A DNA stretch of 64,000 nt from Diphasiastrum complanatum (Eukaryota > Streptophyta > Lycopodiopsida > Lycopodiales > Lycopodiaceae), in the NCBI GenBank assembly GCA_029204225.1, contig CM055093.1, positions 25,752,885-25,816,884 on the forward strand. Direction: 5' to 3'. A program made the translations under genes and the position numbers. Positions 22,024 through 32,630 of the stretch are shown piece by piece. The notes under the pieces are model-generated. The model was given only the letters and a program-made list of their open reading frames with translations, did no database searches and was not told the DNA's origin. Position 1 is the stretch's first letter. The number at the start of each line of letters is the position of its first letter.

Positions 22024-23013
22024 ATGGCCTCCTCTTCTAGTAGTTAGATATATGATAGAGCTCTTAGTTCTTTCCTTGTTAATGCTGCGGTTAGCGATAG
22101 ACAGGCCCATTTTTTGTCCTATTTCGATTTTCAGTTTGACATAGAGAGATTTGTTATTGAGCACAAGGAAGTTTTTTCCAAACTATACAAGGATTTTTTA
22201 TTAGTGCTTGCAATAGGGTACCCTTCTGATGGACGGCCTGAAATTTGTGCATTTCACAGATTTGACTCATGCTCAGCCTAGTGCCAAGCAAAGGCATGAC
22301 CGTAAGTTTGTCAAACTTATCGATCTGTTTAAACATGTCATACCCTGTGAGGAACACAATCGAGTATGTCGCTTCGTTCAGGAGGATATGGCCTTCGTGT
22401 TTTTCTTATCTGCTCTTATTCCTGACGAGGCAGATTCTTCTGGGGCGTCCATGATTGGTTTGTCTGCCCCTACCACTCATGTGGCTTTAGAGGTTTCCAT
22501 TACTGATGAGGTTTTAGAAGATGTAGAGGAGGCCAGACAAGCACAACAATATGATCTTGCCAAGGCTCGTTCTTTGTCTATCTCTCCCTTATCTACCGTG
22601 AGCGAGATTGACCAGAGCGAAACCCTGATGGACCTCCTTGTGTACCATATGGACGATATTGCATTCTTGTCCATTAGCGACATCGAAGACGTAATGGATC
22701 TCATAGAAGATGAGATATTATCTCTTATGTCAAGAATGATTTCTGAATTTAATGATTTTATTGACTTTGATGATGACGACCTCATAGATGGCATCGACTA
22801 TGAGGACCAGGTAGAATGGGCAAGTGGCATAGATGCCCTTCAAAGGATGCTATCTACGAGCAGGGCATATGAGGCTAATATGCCAAGTGAGGAGGAGTTT
22901 TTGGCTTTTCAGAAAAAGTATCCGCCACCTCTCATATATACTATTCCAGCTGACTAGCAATACACCATTATTGCTGGTTTGCTGGTGTGATCCAAGCTGA
23001 CGAGGAGGATTTG
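22024..23013 (+). pseudogene. gene P1, copy A: unknown acidic protein
   Basis: Starts ATGGCCTCCTCTTCT (MASSSSS), followed by a TAG at codon 8 and LSSFLVNAAVSD, YFDFQF and VFSKLYKDFL. A long open part in another frame covers 22229-22957 (242 codons). It is strongly acidic, for example IDFDDDDLIDGIDYEDQ, and has a helix-like MPSEEEFLAFQKK. The TAG at 22955 is followed by coding-like ADEEDL up to the splice donor GTAAGT at 23014. Copy B at 32631 matches along the length, including MASSS, LSSFL, FVDFE-TDNLVAGIDFDDE and DEEFTAFQ. I recognise no known domain. The final exon present in copy B is missing here. Confidence 0.6.
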
Positions 23014-23021
23014 GTAAGTAC

Positions 23022-23664
23022 TTGAATGCTTGAATCCTTTTTCTCTATTGGCCTCCATTTAGCGAAAGCTCATCAATGTCCTTTAGAATTCTTTTTCGCT
23101 TGTTTCTTTTTAATTTCTTATCTAGTATGCAAATTTCTTCTTTTAACTGGTCATCTGATATACGTAATGTCTGAACAACTTGTCGGAATTGATCATTACT
23201 TGCATTCAAATTTAACATAATGTTATTTAGACGTGCATTATCTTCTTCTTTTTGTAATAATGTGGTCTCTTTTTCTCTATAGTCAGCAAGCAAACCATTT
23301 AACATACATTCTAAACTCTGTATTTTCTGAACCGAGTTTGCAACACTGTCGTCAATCTTTCACAATAACCTAGTAAACCGTTTTCTCCGTCACACAAAAA
23401 CTTTATTAACTGTGTGATGGATTGGAATTGTGGAGCTTGCATCGAGCTCGGATCCAATTGTTACAAATTTTCGTCAATCCACAAATCGTAATTCTTTCTT
23501 TGGTTGATTATGTGAGTGATCATATCAAGTGGAGAAACTATGGATTCCTTCACTACTCCTCTTTTAGCTATCGGAGCATTCTCGGCAGGGAGAACAATGT
23601 GTAGATAAAACTGAGACATCTCCGCAAACATCAGCTGATAGACCAAACACTATTCTTCATCCAT
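23022..23664 (-). pseudogene. gene T, copy A: N-terminal coiled-coil exon only
   Basis: The minus strand opens MDEE then TAG, and continues FYLHIVLPAENAPIAKRG and YDLWIDENL. Another TAA follows, then LDPSSMQAPQFQSITQL, GLLGYCERL and, in a shifted frame, a long charged heptad-like segment ending KRNKRKRILKDIDELS. Copy B has DLWIDETLYLQDPS, FSSITHL, GLLGYCERL and a matching basic end, so the two are clearly related. The exon ends at the donor next to 23021. All downstream exons that carry the transposase-like part in copy B are deleted. Inactive: two stops and at least one frameshift. Confidence 0.6.
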
Positions 23665-23869
23665 GGCGTACCTGAGATTCTATGTTTATTCTCTCGCTAG
23701 TTGAAACGAGGGACACAATCTCATTTTCAAATTTGCAAAAGCTAGTTAATGAGCATCATAGGTTCTTGAAGTCGCAGTTGCATGTGTCATAATCGTGTCA
23801 TGTTAACTACACATTACTAGTAAGGTTAAGCTAAACTGGACCTGAAAATCCGTCAGAGTTTTAAATCTG

Positions 23870-23965
23870 GCGTTTTTTTTTGTCCTACATGGCATTTCTT
23901 AGATGACCCTTTTGATGTTTGTAACTCCTCTAATGCTTCGTTTATAGTGGTATCAAAGCAAGGCT
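23870..23965 (+). repeat. LTR tail with tRNA-Met primer binding site remnant
   Basis: CCTACATGGCATTTCTTAGA and AACTCCTCTAATG recur in diverged form at 43876-43925 before the third copia relic, so they mark one LTR family. At 23949 TGGTATCAAAGC follows, one base off the initiator tRNA-Met site TGGTATCAGAGC. The retroelement interior after it is not recognisable. Confidence 0.5.
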
Positions 23966-26900
23966 TACGAAGATTGGAGAACATGGAGAAGGGGTAATTT
24001 GCATCGAAATTTTGGATTGGATCCATGGGAATTCTCTTCCAAGGTGGATAGCAAGGGTAAAAGTGGGTGTACTATCCCAATTTCAATTTGGATGTTGCTA
24101 AGATCCATTACTCTTGGGATTCTTTGTGGTTTTATGGAGAATTGTCCTTGAAGGCCAATTTGTGATGCTTTTTTGGAGCTTTTTCTTGTGTAAATCAAAT
24201 CTTTGGTAGATCTGAATTTTTCAGCAAATGTATTTTTGTTTTAGGGTTCATCAATGATGAAATTAATGATGCATGCCAGTCCTCTCCAATGACTTATGAT
24301 TCTAGGCTATGTTTTGGTCAAAATTGCTTGGTTTTTCATGCTTTTTGACATAAAATAGATAGTAAGAACCAAAATCCAGCAAGATCATATCAATTAGATG
24401 GTTGTAATTCTGTAAATTGGTTTGCATGTGTTAGAGAAAGAGTTGTATGTCATGAATCTCCACTTTATGGTGATGAAAAAACCGGAAAATAGCCAAAAAT
24501 CATCATTTTTGCCTGTTTTTTCATAAAGTTGGATAGTAGATGGCTGTAAAACACCATGTAAATTTTTTATAGAGGTGAACCAAACTCTTTTGAAACTTTC
24601 CCTGAAGTTAGAACCAAGAATTCTAGCAATGAACTTGTAGGACGTCAAAAAAGTTCAAAAAATGACCATTTTTGGTGATTTTTGGGGGACGGATTTCTCC
24701 GAATCCATAAGGAGATCATTCTAGAATTAATTACAGCATGATTAGTATTTCTTTTTACCTTCCCAGCAAGCTATCAGACCTGTGAATTGATGGCCGGTGG
24801 CTTATGCACCATCTCCATGTTTTTGCATGATTCCTTCTTGTGGAAGTGCGTCCTACTACAGTTTTCTGGCAACTTTGATCCCGCACGTGTGAAGCCTAGA
24901 TGGTAGGCTGACATAGAAAGCATCTTGTTCACTTGGTCTCCCTTTGTACTGAGCTTTACAACACCCAATGTGGTGTCCTGTAGCCAAAGTTATGATCATC
25001 TAAAGTTTTGTAGTTTTGTGAGTAAAATTGGCAAAATTTTTGAATTGTTCTAATTGCATGCCAGTCATTTGTAGTACTGCGCTTGCATGGATTGGTTGCA
25101 TGCTGATTGTCAGAGTGGTTCTGACATACATGAGGGATTTACAATCGATTTGAGTGGTCACACGCATGTGCTCTGACAGTTGGGTCACAAATCAGTCTTA
25201 ATGGTTGACAAATTCTATAAAACTGAAGTTTACGTAAAAAATTTCGTAACGACGTTTATGACTGATGTAGTGTGCTTTGGATGCCAGTTTGACATTGGGT
25301 TAGTGACATTAGGAATCAGACAGTGTTATGATTTTTTTGATTCCGATTGCCTTTTAAACTAACAGTATTTTCGTTAGAATATTTGGAGTTTTTCGGAAAA
25401 AATTAAAATTTCGGTCATTTTTTCATTATCAATGGAATCAGTTTAGATTAGTGAATTGATCAAACTAAGTTTATCAGCTAGAAATCGATCACAGTGTTTT
25501 CACTAAGTCTAAATTATTTCTCCGTGGTAGATAAGTTAAAATTTACAGAAGGAACCGCATTGAATTGTCGACAATTTTTCACTATGTTTCTTTTAACTTT
25601 TGGAGTTTGGAACTCCCAGATTGAAAGTTAAAATTTGATTTATTTATTTTTTTTTATTTTCAAATTGGTTAAAATTTGAAATCAGTTACTTGTGTGATAG
25701 TTTTCTAATCGATGTATCGATAGAAATCAGTCAAGTGAACATTTGTGTAAGATACTCATTAAATTTGACTAAAATTGTCAAACAATATGAAATGACCAGG
25801 TTGAATGAGTGGCAATAGTATTCTTTATCTAGTCAGTAAATCTGACAGGATACGGCTCAAGAATTACTGAAATCCTGTTGGTGGGATTTCCATTCATGTA
25901 ATTTCATATTCTATGTTTGGATTAGTTTTGTCAATATTAGCGGAGTAATGCCAAACCAGTCAATAAAAAGAAAAAACAGTCCAATTTTATTGGAAAATTT
26001 GTAATAATAGGAATTACATAACTGGTTTCATTTCTAGTAAAATCCTATGGTGAATTATATTCAGCCCAGGTATATGATAGAAATGAAATTGTTTTGAATT
26101 TTTTCCTATAGTAATTAGTTTTTAAACATTTACTAATGTCATTACGTCTTCTTGGTACCTTAGCTGAAATAGATTTTTAGGGAACTGAAAATTCTAAAGA
26201 GGGAAGAAGAGTGGACATTAAAGGTAGTAAGAGTGATCGGAAAATGTATTTCACAGTTAGGATTTTGGTAATCCCTGTAAATAATTGCTTAATACTGGTT
26301 ATTAATTTCCAGGTTAGATTTCATTCAGTTGAATTTGTAACTGATATGTTTGTAACCATTGAGTTATCCACAGTTTTGGATGTCAATTGTGAGGTTTAGA
26401 AGTGGAATTTGATACGTGGATTACATTGGATCTGTTAGTTGACAGAAGCTTGTCCCTAGATTTGATGCATCAGTAGGGTTTTGAAGCTTGTCAATAACCA
26501 GAAAGCTTCAGAGTGTAATAGTGAACCATGTTAATTCTTCTGTCTAAGTCACATAATCAGATGTGGATTTTGGGTATCCATCTGAGAGGCATGTCAATCA
26601 TCCAAGTAAAAGGATTCTCCAGTGTTTGGAAACAAGAGATAATTTCCTATAGTGATTATAGGACAACTAGATCATCAATGGATCTCTAGAATATCAGATA
26701 CGACGGTTAAGGGTTTTTTGGAAGGAAAAGTTGATGGTATGGGACGTCAGTAATTTTGAAAAGAAAATTTTAGGACTATGAAGATCTAATGATCAATAGT
26801 GTGTTTTAGTACCTAGTCGCGATATGGGAAAAAAGAAAACCATTCGATCAAATGTGGGGTATTTTGAAAAAATTTGAGGTTTAATCTAGATCCCAATGTG

Positions 26901-28540
26901 GTATCTCATTATTTACAAAATCAGAGGCCCTCAAATCTATTTCTCGCTTTCTTAATTAATCCTTTACTTCTTAGTAATTTCTCAAATATGGGATATCAGA
27001 CTGAATTATATGAATCTTTCCAACATGAAGTTATTCTTCTGAAAGACTGCTATGTCATATAAATTACTAGTTGTGTGAATAGACTTGGAATTCAGATAAA
27101 TTCTAAGGTTAAAATGTTTAAATTTTTTAAACCTAGAATATCTCTGGTGCATAAATGAATCTCGATGGAATAGTAGTTTCTATCACTCAAAGTGAAAATA
27201 TTTGAAGGAGAAGTCATGTTGTGTAATAGGGTGAATCCTTTAGTAGAAACACTTATTACTGAATTTTTTAGGATTTAGATATTTTCATATATCATCTTTC
27301 CAGTTAACTTTTATGGAAAGTTATAATTTCCTTAAAAGGAGGGGTGAAGTGGTGGGATAAAATTCTATTTGGGAATCTGTTGATTGCATAGCTTTCGGAA
27401 GAGAACCAGCTAGGGTATAGAAATGATATTGGATCTGAATGAAATTTCGGATAGATTCAAAGTAAGATGCCTACTTGGAATTTTTCGAATATGAGAAATT
27501 CTTTAGGGATTGTGTGGACAATCTGGAACTAGAACAGGTTTGGAATTTGAATCATTATCTATAAGTAGTACATTATAAGGTCAAAGGTTACTAGTTCCAT
27601 TTTGATTGGAATAGGAGTAAGTGATCAGAATTTAAGTCTGAAAGTTCTATATTGGATCAACCTAATCTTAGTTTAATTACTAGGATCAAAGAGGGGTTAA
27701 TCAGTGGGAGAAATTATGTAATTAGAGGTGAGTGGGATTGGAAAACTGCTTAGAGTTAATTTTATTCGTCTCAGAGATTTCTCGGATATGTTATTTACTC
27801 ATGAGAAGTAGAAACTATTTTGTAGTTGAGTTACAAGATCTCAATGAGGGTCATGATATACTTGTTTTAAAAGTATGGATATGTAGCATAAAAGATTATC
27901 GTTTCCCAAAGAGATTGCTTATTGTTGTGATTATAGATGATTTTAAATCATTTATTGTCCTTGGTACAAAAACTGGTTGTCAACATACATTTGATGAATC
28001 GGCGACCAATATCACCAGTTAAGGTGTGGTTTCAAGCATGCAATAACATAAAGATATTTGATCCCGACAGTTCTCATATCGAACATATTTCATTACTGAT
28101 TAAAGCATTTGACTTATCGGCCAGAACGATTTATTGTTTGTCAGACAAGTATAACTTTGTTGCATAAGTAAAGCCGCCAGAGAAACTTACAAACGTCTCA
28201 GCACAAACTGGATGTGATCCAACAATCTGTCCTCAACAACTGATCATTGCTCATTTAACCAAACAATTGACCACAAGTCTAGATTTCACGTGTATCCATA
28301 AGCAAGATTCAGAGTATTGACCCACAACAACACAATATACTTTAGGACGTGTAAGTATGAATGCTAGTCAAAGCAAATGAAATAGTGATTCTGAATGTCA
28401 TTATCACAGTTAAGTTCCGAACAATTGATTAGTTCAATTATACATGCAACCAAAGAACCAATGAGTTTTAAGACAATTTTCAACAATTAATTTACGGTTG
28501 CATAAATACAAATATAAGTGATGACGCAAATCATTAATAC
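23966..28540. other. AT-rich stretch without recognisable genes
   Basis: 4.5 kb with only short ORFs, dense in A and T runs and internal phrases such as GTTAAAATTTGA. If the primer site at 23949 is real, this may be the decayed interior of a retroelement, but no gag or pol motif was found in six frames. Confidence 0.45.
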
Positions 28541-28617
28541 TACTTTTTTTTACGACATGTGGTGACACGTATTGCTATTTTTTTTTACGACATGTGGTGA
28601 TACATCTTGCTACTTTC
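28541..28617. repeat. two tandem units of 35 bp
   Basis: T-run followed by ACGACATGTGGTGA occurs at 28552 and 28587. The dinucleotide run (GA)n follows at 28627-28641. Confidence 0.7.
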
Positions 28618-28832
28618 CATACTTGTGAGAGAGAGAGAGAGAATACACGAGATTTTGACACAAAAACCATTCTATCTCTCAAAAGTATTTAAAGTACAAT
28701 GAGAGCTCACATTCATATAGTGGTCACCTGAGTTTCCTACTCAATAAAACATGTGGTGACCTCTAAACATGATTGGAGCCATGATTTGCACCTCTTAATT
28801 TGATTGGACCTCAAAAGCCAATAGGATAAGGA

Positions 28833-28880
28833 TTTTGGATTATGGTGCACCACTTGCAATTTTGCATTCCTACAATCTAT
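28833..28880. repeat. 48-bp segment repeated at 30105-30152
   Basis: TTTTGGATTATGGTGCACCA through CTACAATCTAT is identical in both places. The second copy sits between the two 639-bp LTR copies, which suggests a sequence transfer or nested insertion linking the two sites. Confidence 0.75.
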
Positions 28881-28931
28881 GACATGTGTCAACACCTCAT
28901 AGGACAGGTGTTGACATGTGTCAACACCTCA
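28881..28931. repeat. direct repeat with inverted core
   Basis: GACATGTGTCAACACCTCA occurs at 28881-28899 and 28913-28931. Between them AGGTGTTGACATGTG is nearly the inverse of the first unit, so the block can fold into a hairpin. Confidence 0.7.
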
Positions 28932-29462
28932 AACCGTAAAGCATTTGTATGAAACTTGCCTTGTCTTTTTTCTACATGAAAGATAAATTCTTGTAACAAT
29001 AATACCCATCGAGCAATTCATCTTGATAGATCTACTTTATTTACAAGGTATTTCAATATAAAGTGATCAAAATGGAACATGAATTGCCAGTCGAGTAAAT
29101 AATGTTAGAATCTCTTCATAGTGTACATTAATCCCTATCAAATTTTATCAAGGTGCAACCTCTTGGATGTGATTGGTCCACATGTATGGCATAGATTAAG
29201 AGGTGCACCATTTGCACTCTAGATCTCCTAAGATGTAGGCATTGATTTTGGCTCTCCATGGAGGTTGAGCTGTAATCATTAATATCTAAGCTTAGTTAAG
29301 ACTAATTAGCATGAAAGTATTGTTGGAAGTATTTCTAGTGTGTGCGGTGGCTAGATCTACTTACGGGTGTAGTATAGGGATGTAGAGATTCGTCCACTTT
29401 TTAAGTTTTTACAACAAGCTTCCACGGAAATACCGAAAGAATCAACATGAATGAGAGCACTA

Positions 29463-30101
29463 AGGCTTACCTAACTAGTGCCAAAAACGAAAATAAAGCT
29501 GATTAGTAACAACAATAAAATTCCTTGCTAAGGCAGACCCAACTAGCAAGATTGCTAAATCCTACTTAACACCCAAAGGGAGATAATAAGAATTGCGACT
29601 AAACTAAGCAATAAACAAATAAAATCATGCCACAATTAAAGGCCAATGCAAGGAGGCAAGAGAAGTCCCGAGCACCTTCCCTCAAGCTATGCACCTTCCA
29701 ATGGGAACACAATGAAATGCAAGATAATCACAGTAGTAATTTGCCTTAGTCACAAAGTGTTGTTTACAATGCAAATACCTCTCCTTTTATAGCAAGGAGG
29801 GTCTTCCATAAGTGTCTACTAACTTATGGGACTAAGATGTTTCTAGTCTTTCTAGAACTTCTAGCTTAGGATTTAGAACTTCAAAGTTTCTTAACTTAGG
29901 AAAACTTAAGATAAAATATTTCTAATCTTAAGTTTCCTAAGTCTAAGTTCTAAATCTAAGTTTAAGCTATTTTATTATTTTTTAAGCTTCTACTCATGGG
30001 CTTACAAAACACATGCCATGGTTGAAGTTTATTAACAGATACTCATACGTGGACTTACAAAACACATGCCATGAAGTTTTATTTATTTCTTTTTTATTTT
30101 C
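29463..30101 (-). repeat. LTR copy a (minus-strand copia), 639 bp
   Basis: Nearly identical to 30174-30812 at a constant offset of 711 bp, with about a dozen or fewer differences seen. On the minus strand it contains a TATA box (CTATAAAAGG) and a T-rich 3' part, as an LTR should. No primer binding site follows at its low-coordinate end. Confidence 0.75.
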
Positions 30102-30173
30102 TTTTTTTGGATTATGGTGCACCACTTGCAATTTTGCATTCCTACAATCTATTCCAGATTTTTGGCACTAGTT

Positions 30174-30836
30174 AGGCTTACCTAACTAGTGCCAAAAACG
30201 AAAATAAAGCTGATTAGTAACAACAATAAAATTCCTTGCTAAGGCAGACCCAACTAGCAAGATTGCTAAATCCAACTTAACACCCAAAGGGAGATAATAA
30301 GAATTGCGACTAAACTAAGCAATAAAAAAATAAAACCATGCCACAATTAAAGGCCAATGAAAGGAGGCAAGAGAAGTCCCGAGCACCTTCTCTCAAGCTA
30401 TGCACCTTCCAATGGGAACACAATGAAATGCAAGATAATCACAATAGTAATTTGCCTTAATCACAAAGTGTTGTTTGCAATGCAAATACCTCTCCTTTTA
30501 TAGCAAGGAGGGTCTTCCATAAGTGTCTACTAACTTATGGGACTAATATGTTTCTAGCCTTTCTAGAACTTCTAGCTTAGGATTTAGAACTTCAAAGTTT
30601 CTTAACTTAGAAAAACTTAAGATAAAATATTTCTAATCTTAAGTTTCCTAAGTCTAAGTTCTAAATCTAAGTTTAAGCTATTTTATTATTTTTTAAGCTT
30701 CTACTCATGGGCTTACAAAACACATGCCATGGTTGAAGTTTATTAACAGATACTCATACGTGGACTTACAAAACACATGCCACGAAGTTTTATTTATTTC
30801 TTTTTTATTTTCTCTGTGTTAGCACAATTGCTAACA
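30174..30836 (-). repeat. LTR copy b (minus-strand copia), adjoining purine tract
   Basis: On the minus strand the purine tract AAGGAGGGGGATAA (30850-30837) is followed by TGTTAGCAATTGTGCTAACA, starting at 30836. It is the proper 3' LTR of the copia relic at 31080-31900. A minus-strand CTATAAAAGG lies near 30497. At the junction with copy a, two 18-bp arms (30159-30176 and 30181-30198) form a perfect inverted repeat around GGCACTAGTTAGG. Confidence 0.75.
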
Positions 30837-31079
30837 TTATCCCCCTCCTTATTGGATTGGTGGTCCCACACCAATCGACGTCTTTTCGTCCTGGATCTTT
30901 TGTGCTTCTTGGAGGCGAGACTATTGTTGTCATGAGTGGTAGATTGTCATGCCGATGCCCTCCATCATTTGCCACCATAATTTGTTCAGGAAGGGCATGG
31001 GTTTGTAGTATTGGAGCATACCCTGTAAAAAATTATGGGTCTTTCATAGCTCCACCATATCAACGTGCAGGACGGAAGT

Positions 31080-31900
31080 GAGTGCAGCACAATAATAGAG
31101 CCTTGCTACGCTGATATGGTCATCTTGCGTTCACAGGGGTTTATTGATATCAAGGGCGATTGGGGGTGTGAAGTTTTTAGCATGTGTGAACTTCACCACA
31201 CACCCTACAGGATCTTACTGAGGTGTTGTGATTGCACAAGATTGTTTCTTTCATTCCAATGAAGGTGGTCTATAGCATCCTCTTGCCAATCAGGTCCCTG
31301 ATCAAGTGGTACTTGATCGCAATGCGTTTCTTTTTTGAGTGAAACACAAGGTCTTTCATCAGATGTATTGCAGATGTGTTGTCCATATGCAAAACTAGAG
31401 GTTCGTTGTTCGTTTCGCCCAATTTGTCTAGGAACTGTTTAAGTCAAATTATCTCGTTGGCCATCTTTGCTGCTACGACATACTCTGCTTCGCAGGATGA
31501 CTGGGCCACAATGGTCTGTTTCTTGTTGATTCAGAGAATTGTCGCTCTAGACGTGATGATGCATCCTCCTAAGACACTTTTACAGTCGTCTTTGAGGGAT
31601 GTCCAGCTAGCATCACTGTAGGAAAGCATATGAAAAACCTGCATCATGATAATAACATAAACCATAATTTTTTTTTAGTTGAAGGTATTGCAAAATTTGC
31701 TTTGCAATCTTTCAATGTGTCGAGCCAGGATTCGTGCAGAATTGGCTCATCCTGAACACTGCATAGGCAATGTCATGGCGTGTATTGTCTACAAGGTACA
31801 TCAGCGATCCTATCAGCTTCTTGTAAGGTGTGAGCTGCATCAATTCTCTCTCTGTCTTAGTCCTCGAACAATTTTCGTTCGTCATGTACGGACAGAATGT
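31080..31900 (-). pseudogene. copia reverse transcriptase end and RNase H
   Basis: The minus strand reads TPYKKLIGSLMYLVDNTRHD at about 31830, the end of the reverse transcriptase and connection region. RNase H follows: YSDASWTSLKDDCKSVLGG, INKKQTIVAQSSCEAEYVVA and HMDNTSAIHLMKD. TGA and TAG stops interrupt it. It leads to the purine tract and LTR at 30836. At its 5' side it is cut off within the promoter area of element B, so it probably inserted there or replaced that side. Confidence 0.8.
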
Positions 31901-32110
31901 ACGGTATATCGGACCTGTGCAAGTCGAATATAAGAGAGATAGATTAGTATAGAAGAAAGACGCACAAGTGCGATACGAGGAGACACGTAGGCAGATGTAT
32001 CGGACTTGTGCGCATGGAAGGCGGTAGGAAGAATATCGATTGTGAAGGATGCGCACAAGTGCGATATGCGGAGCGAAAAAAAACGTAAAAAAAATTCATC
32101 GAAGTTTGTG

Positions 32111-32407
32111 ATTTTATATCGCGGTTCGCACGTGCGAAAGAACGTCCTGTCATAGGTGTGGGACTTGTACGGTCAAATGCGAGAGTGACATGTGTCACCC
32201 AGTCAGTTTACACGTGTGAGATTTGTACGAGCAAATGCGAGAGCGACACGTGTTTTCGAACAAACGAATGAACACGAGACACGTGTACAGGTGTCATTTC
32301 ACACGTGTCCAAGTGTCACCTCACACGTGCCAGTGCCTGTAGTCCAATTGAAAGTAGACACATGTCCTTTGACCGTTGACCACACGTGTGAAAATTTAGT
32401 ATAAATG
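32111..32407. promoter_or_regulatory. divergent promoter with CACGTG cluster, element B
   Basis: Minus-strand TATA (GATATAAAAT, 32111-32120) and plus-strand TATA (TATAAATG, 32400-32407) bracket seven CACGTG cores, several as CACACGTGTG. AAATGCGAGAG(T/C)GACA is repeated near 32174 and 32234. On both sides (31960-32610) ACAAGTGCGATA-type words recur at least five times. The layout mirrors the promoter of element A. Confidence 0.6.
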
Positions 32408-32630
32408 GCACGAAACCCGATTAATTTTTTTTTTTTTCATTCTCAAAATTCACGGCATATCGCTCTTGTGTGCGTGCATTGTTGTCTGTTTGTTTGCAAC
32501 GATACCTACTTGTGCACAAGTGCGATATTCGGCATCTACCTATCGTACATATCCCTCTTGTGTGCGATCTTGAGAGTTAGTTTTGTTTCAGTTCTCCCTC
32601 GCAGACAAGTGCGATATCTATGTTACTTCC

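Larger units (their letters stand above)
17834..23664. mobile_element. element A: candidate undescribed gene-carrying DNA transposon (decayed)
   Basis: A compact cluster of five gene-like units unrelated to retroelements: BAH-like Q (+), Ulp1-like protease (-), histone H3-like (-), acidic P1 (+) and the 5' portion of T (-). P1 and T have homologues in the same order and orientation at 32-37 kb, and both copies carry a CACGTG-rich divergent promoter before P1. That recurrence is direct evidence that at least P1 plus T is a repeated unit. The limits given are those of the recognisable genes; no terminal inverted repeats or target duplications were found. Inclusion of Q, Ulp1 and H3 in the element is inference from adjacency. 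The alternative is a host gene fragment cluster beside a P1/T element. Confidence 0.5.

Noticed and set aside
22477-22794. Serine-rich minus-strand ORF opposite P1
   Set aside because: Antisense of the acidic P1 frame (GAT/GAG codons read as serine-rich); P1 has a homologue at 33 kb, this does not.
28620-28931. Possible CRISPR-like array
   Set aside because: Only two or three short repeat units with unequal spacing in a eukaryotic genome; simple local duplications explain it.
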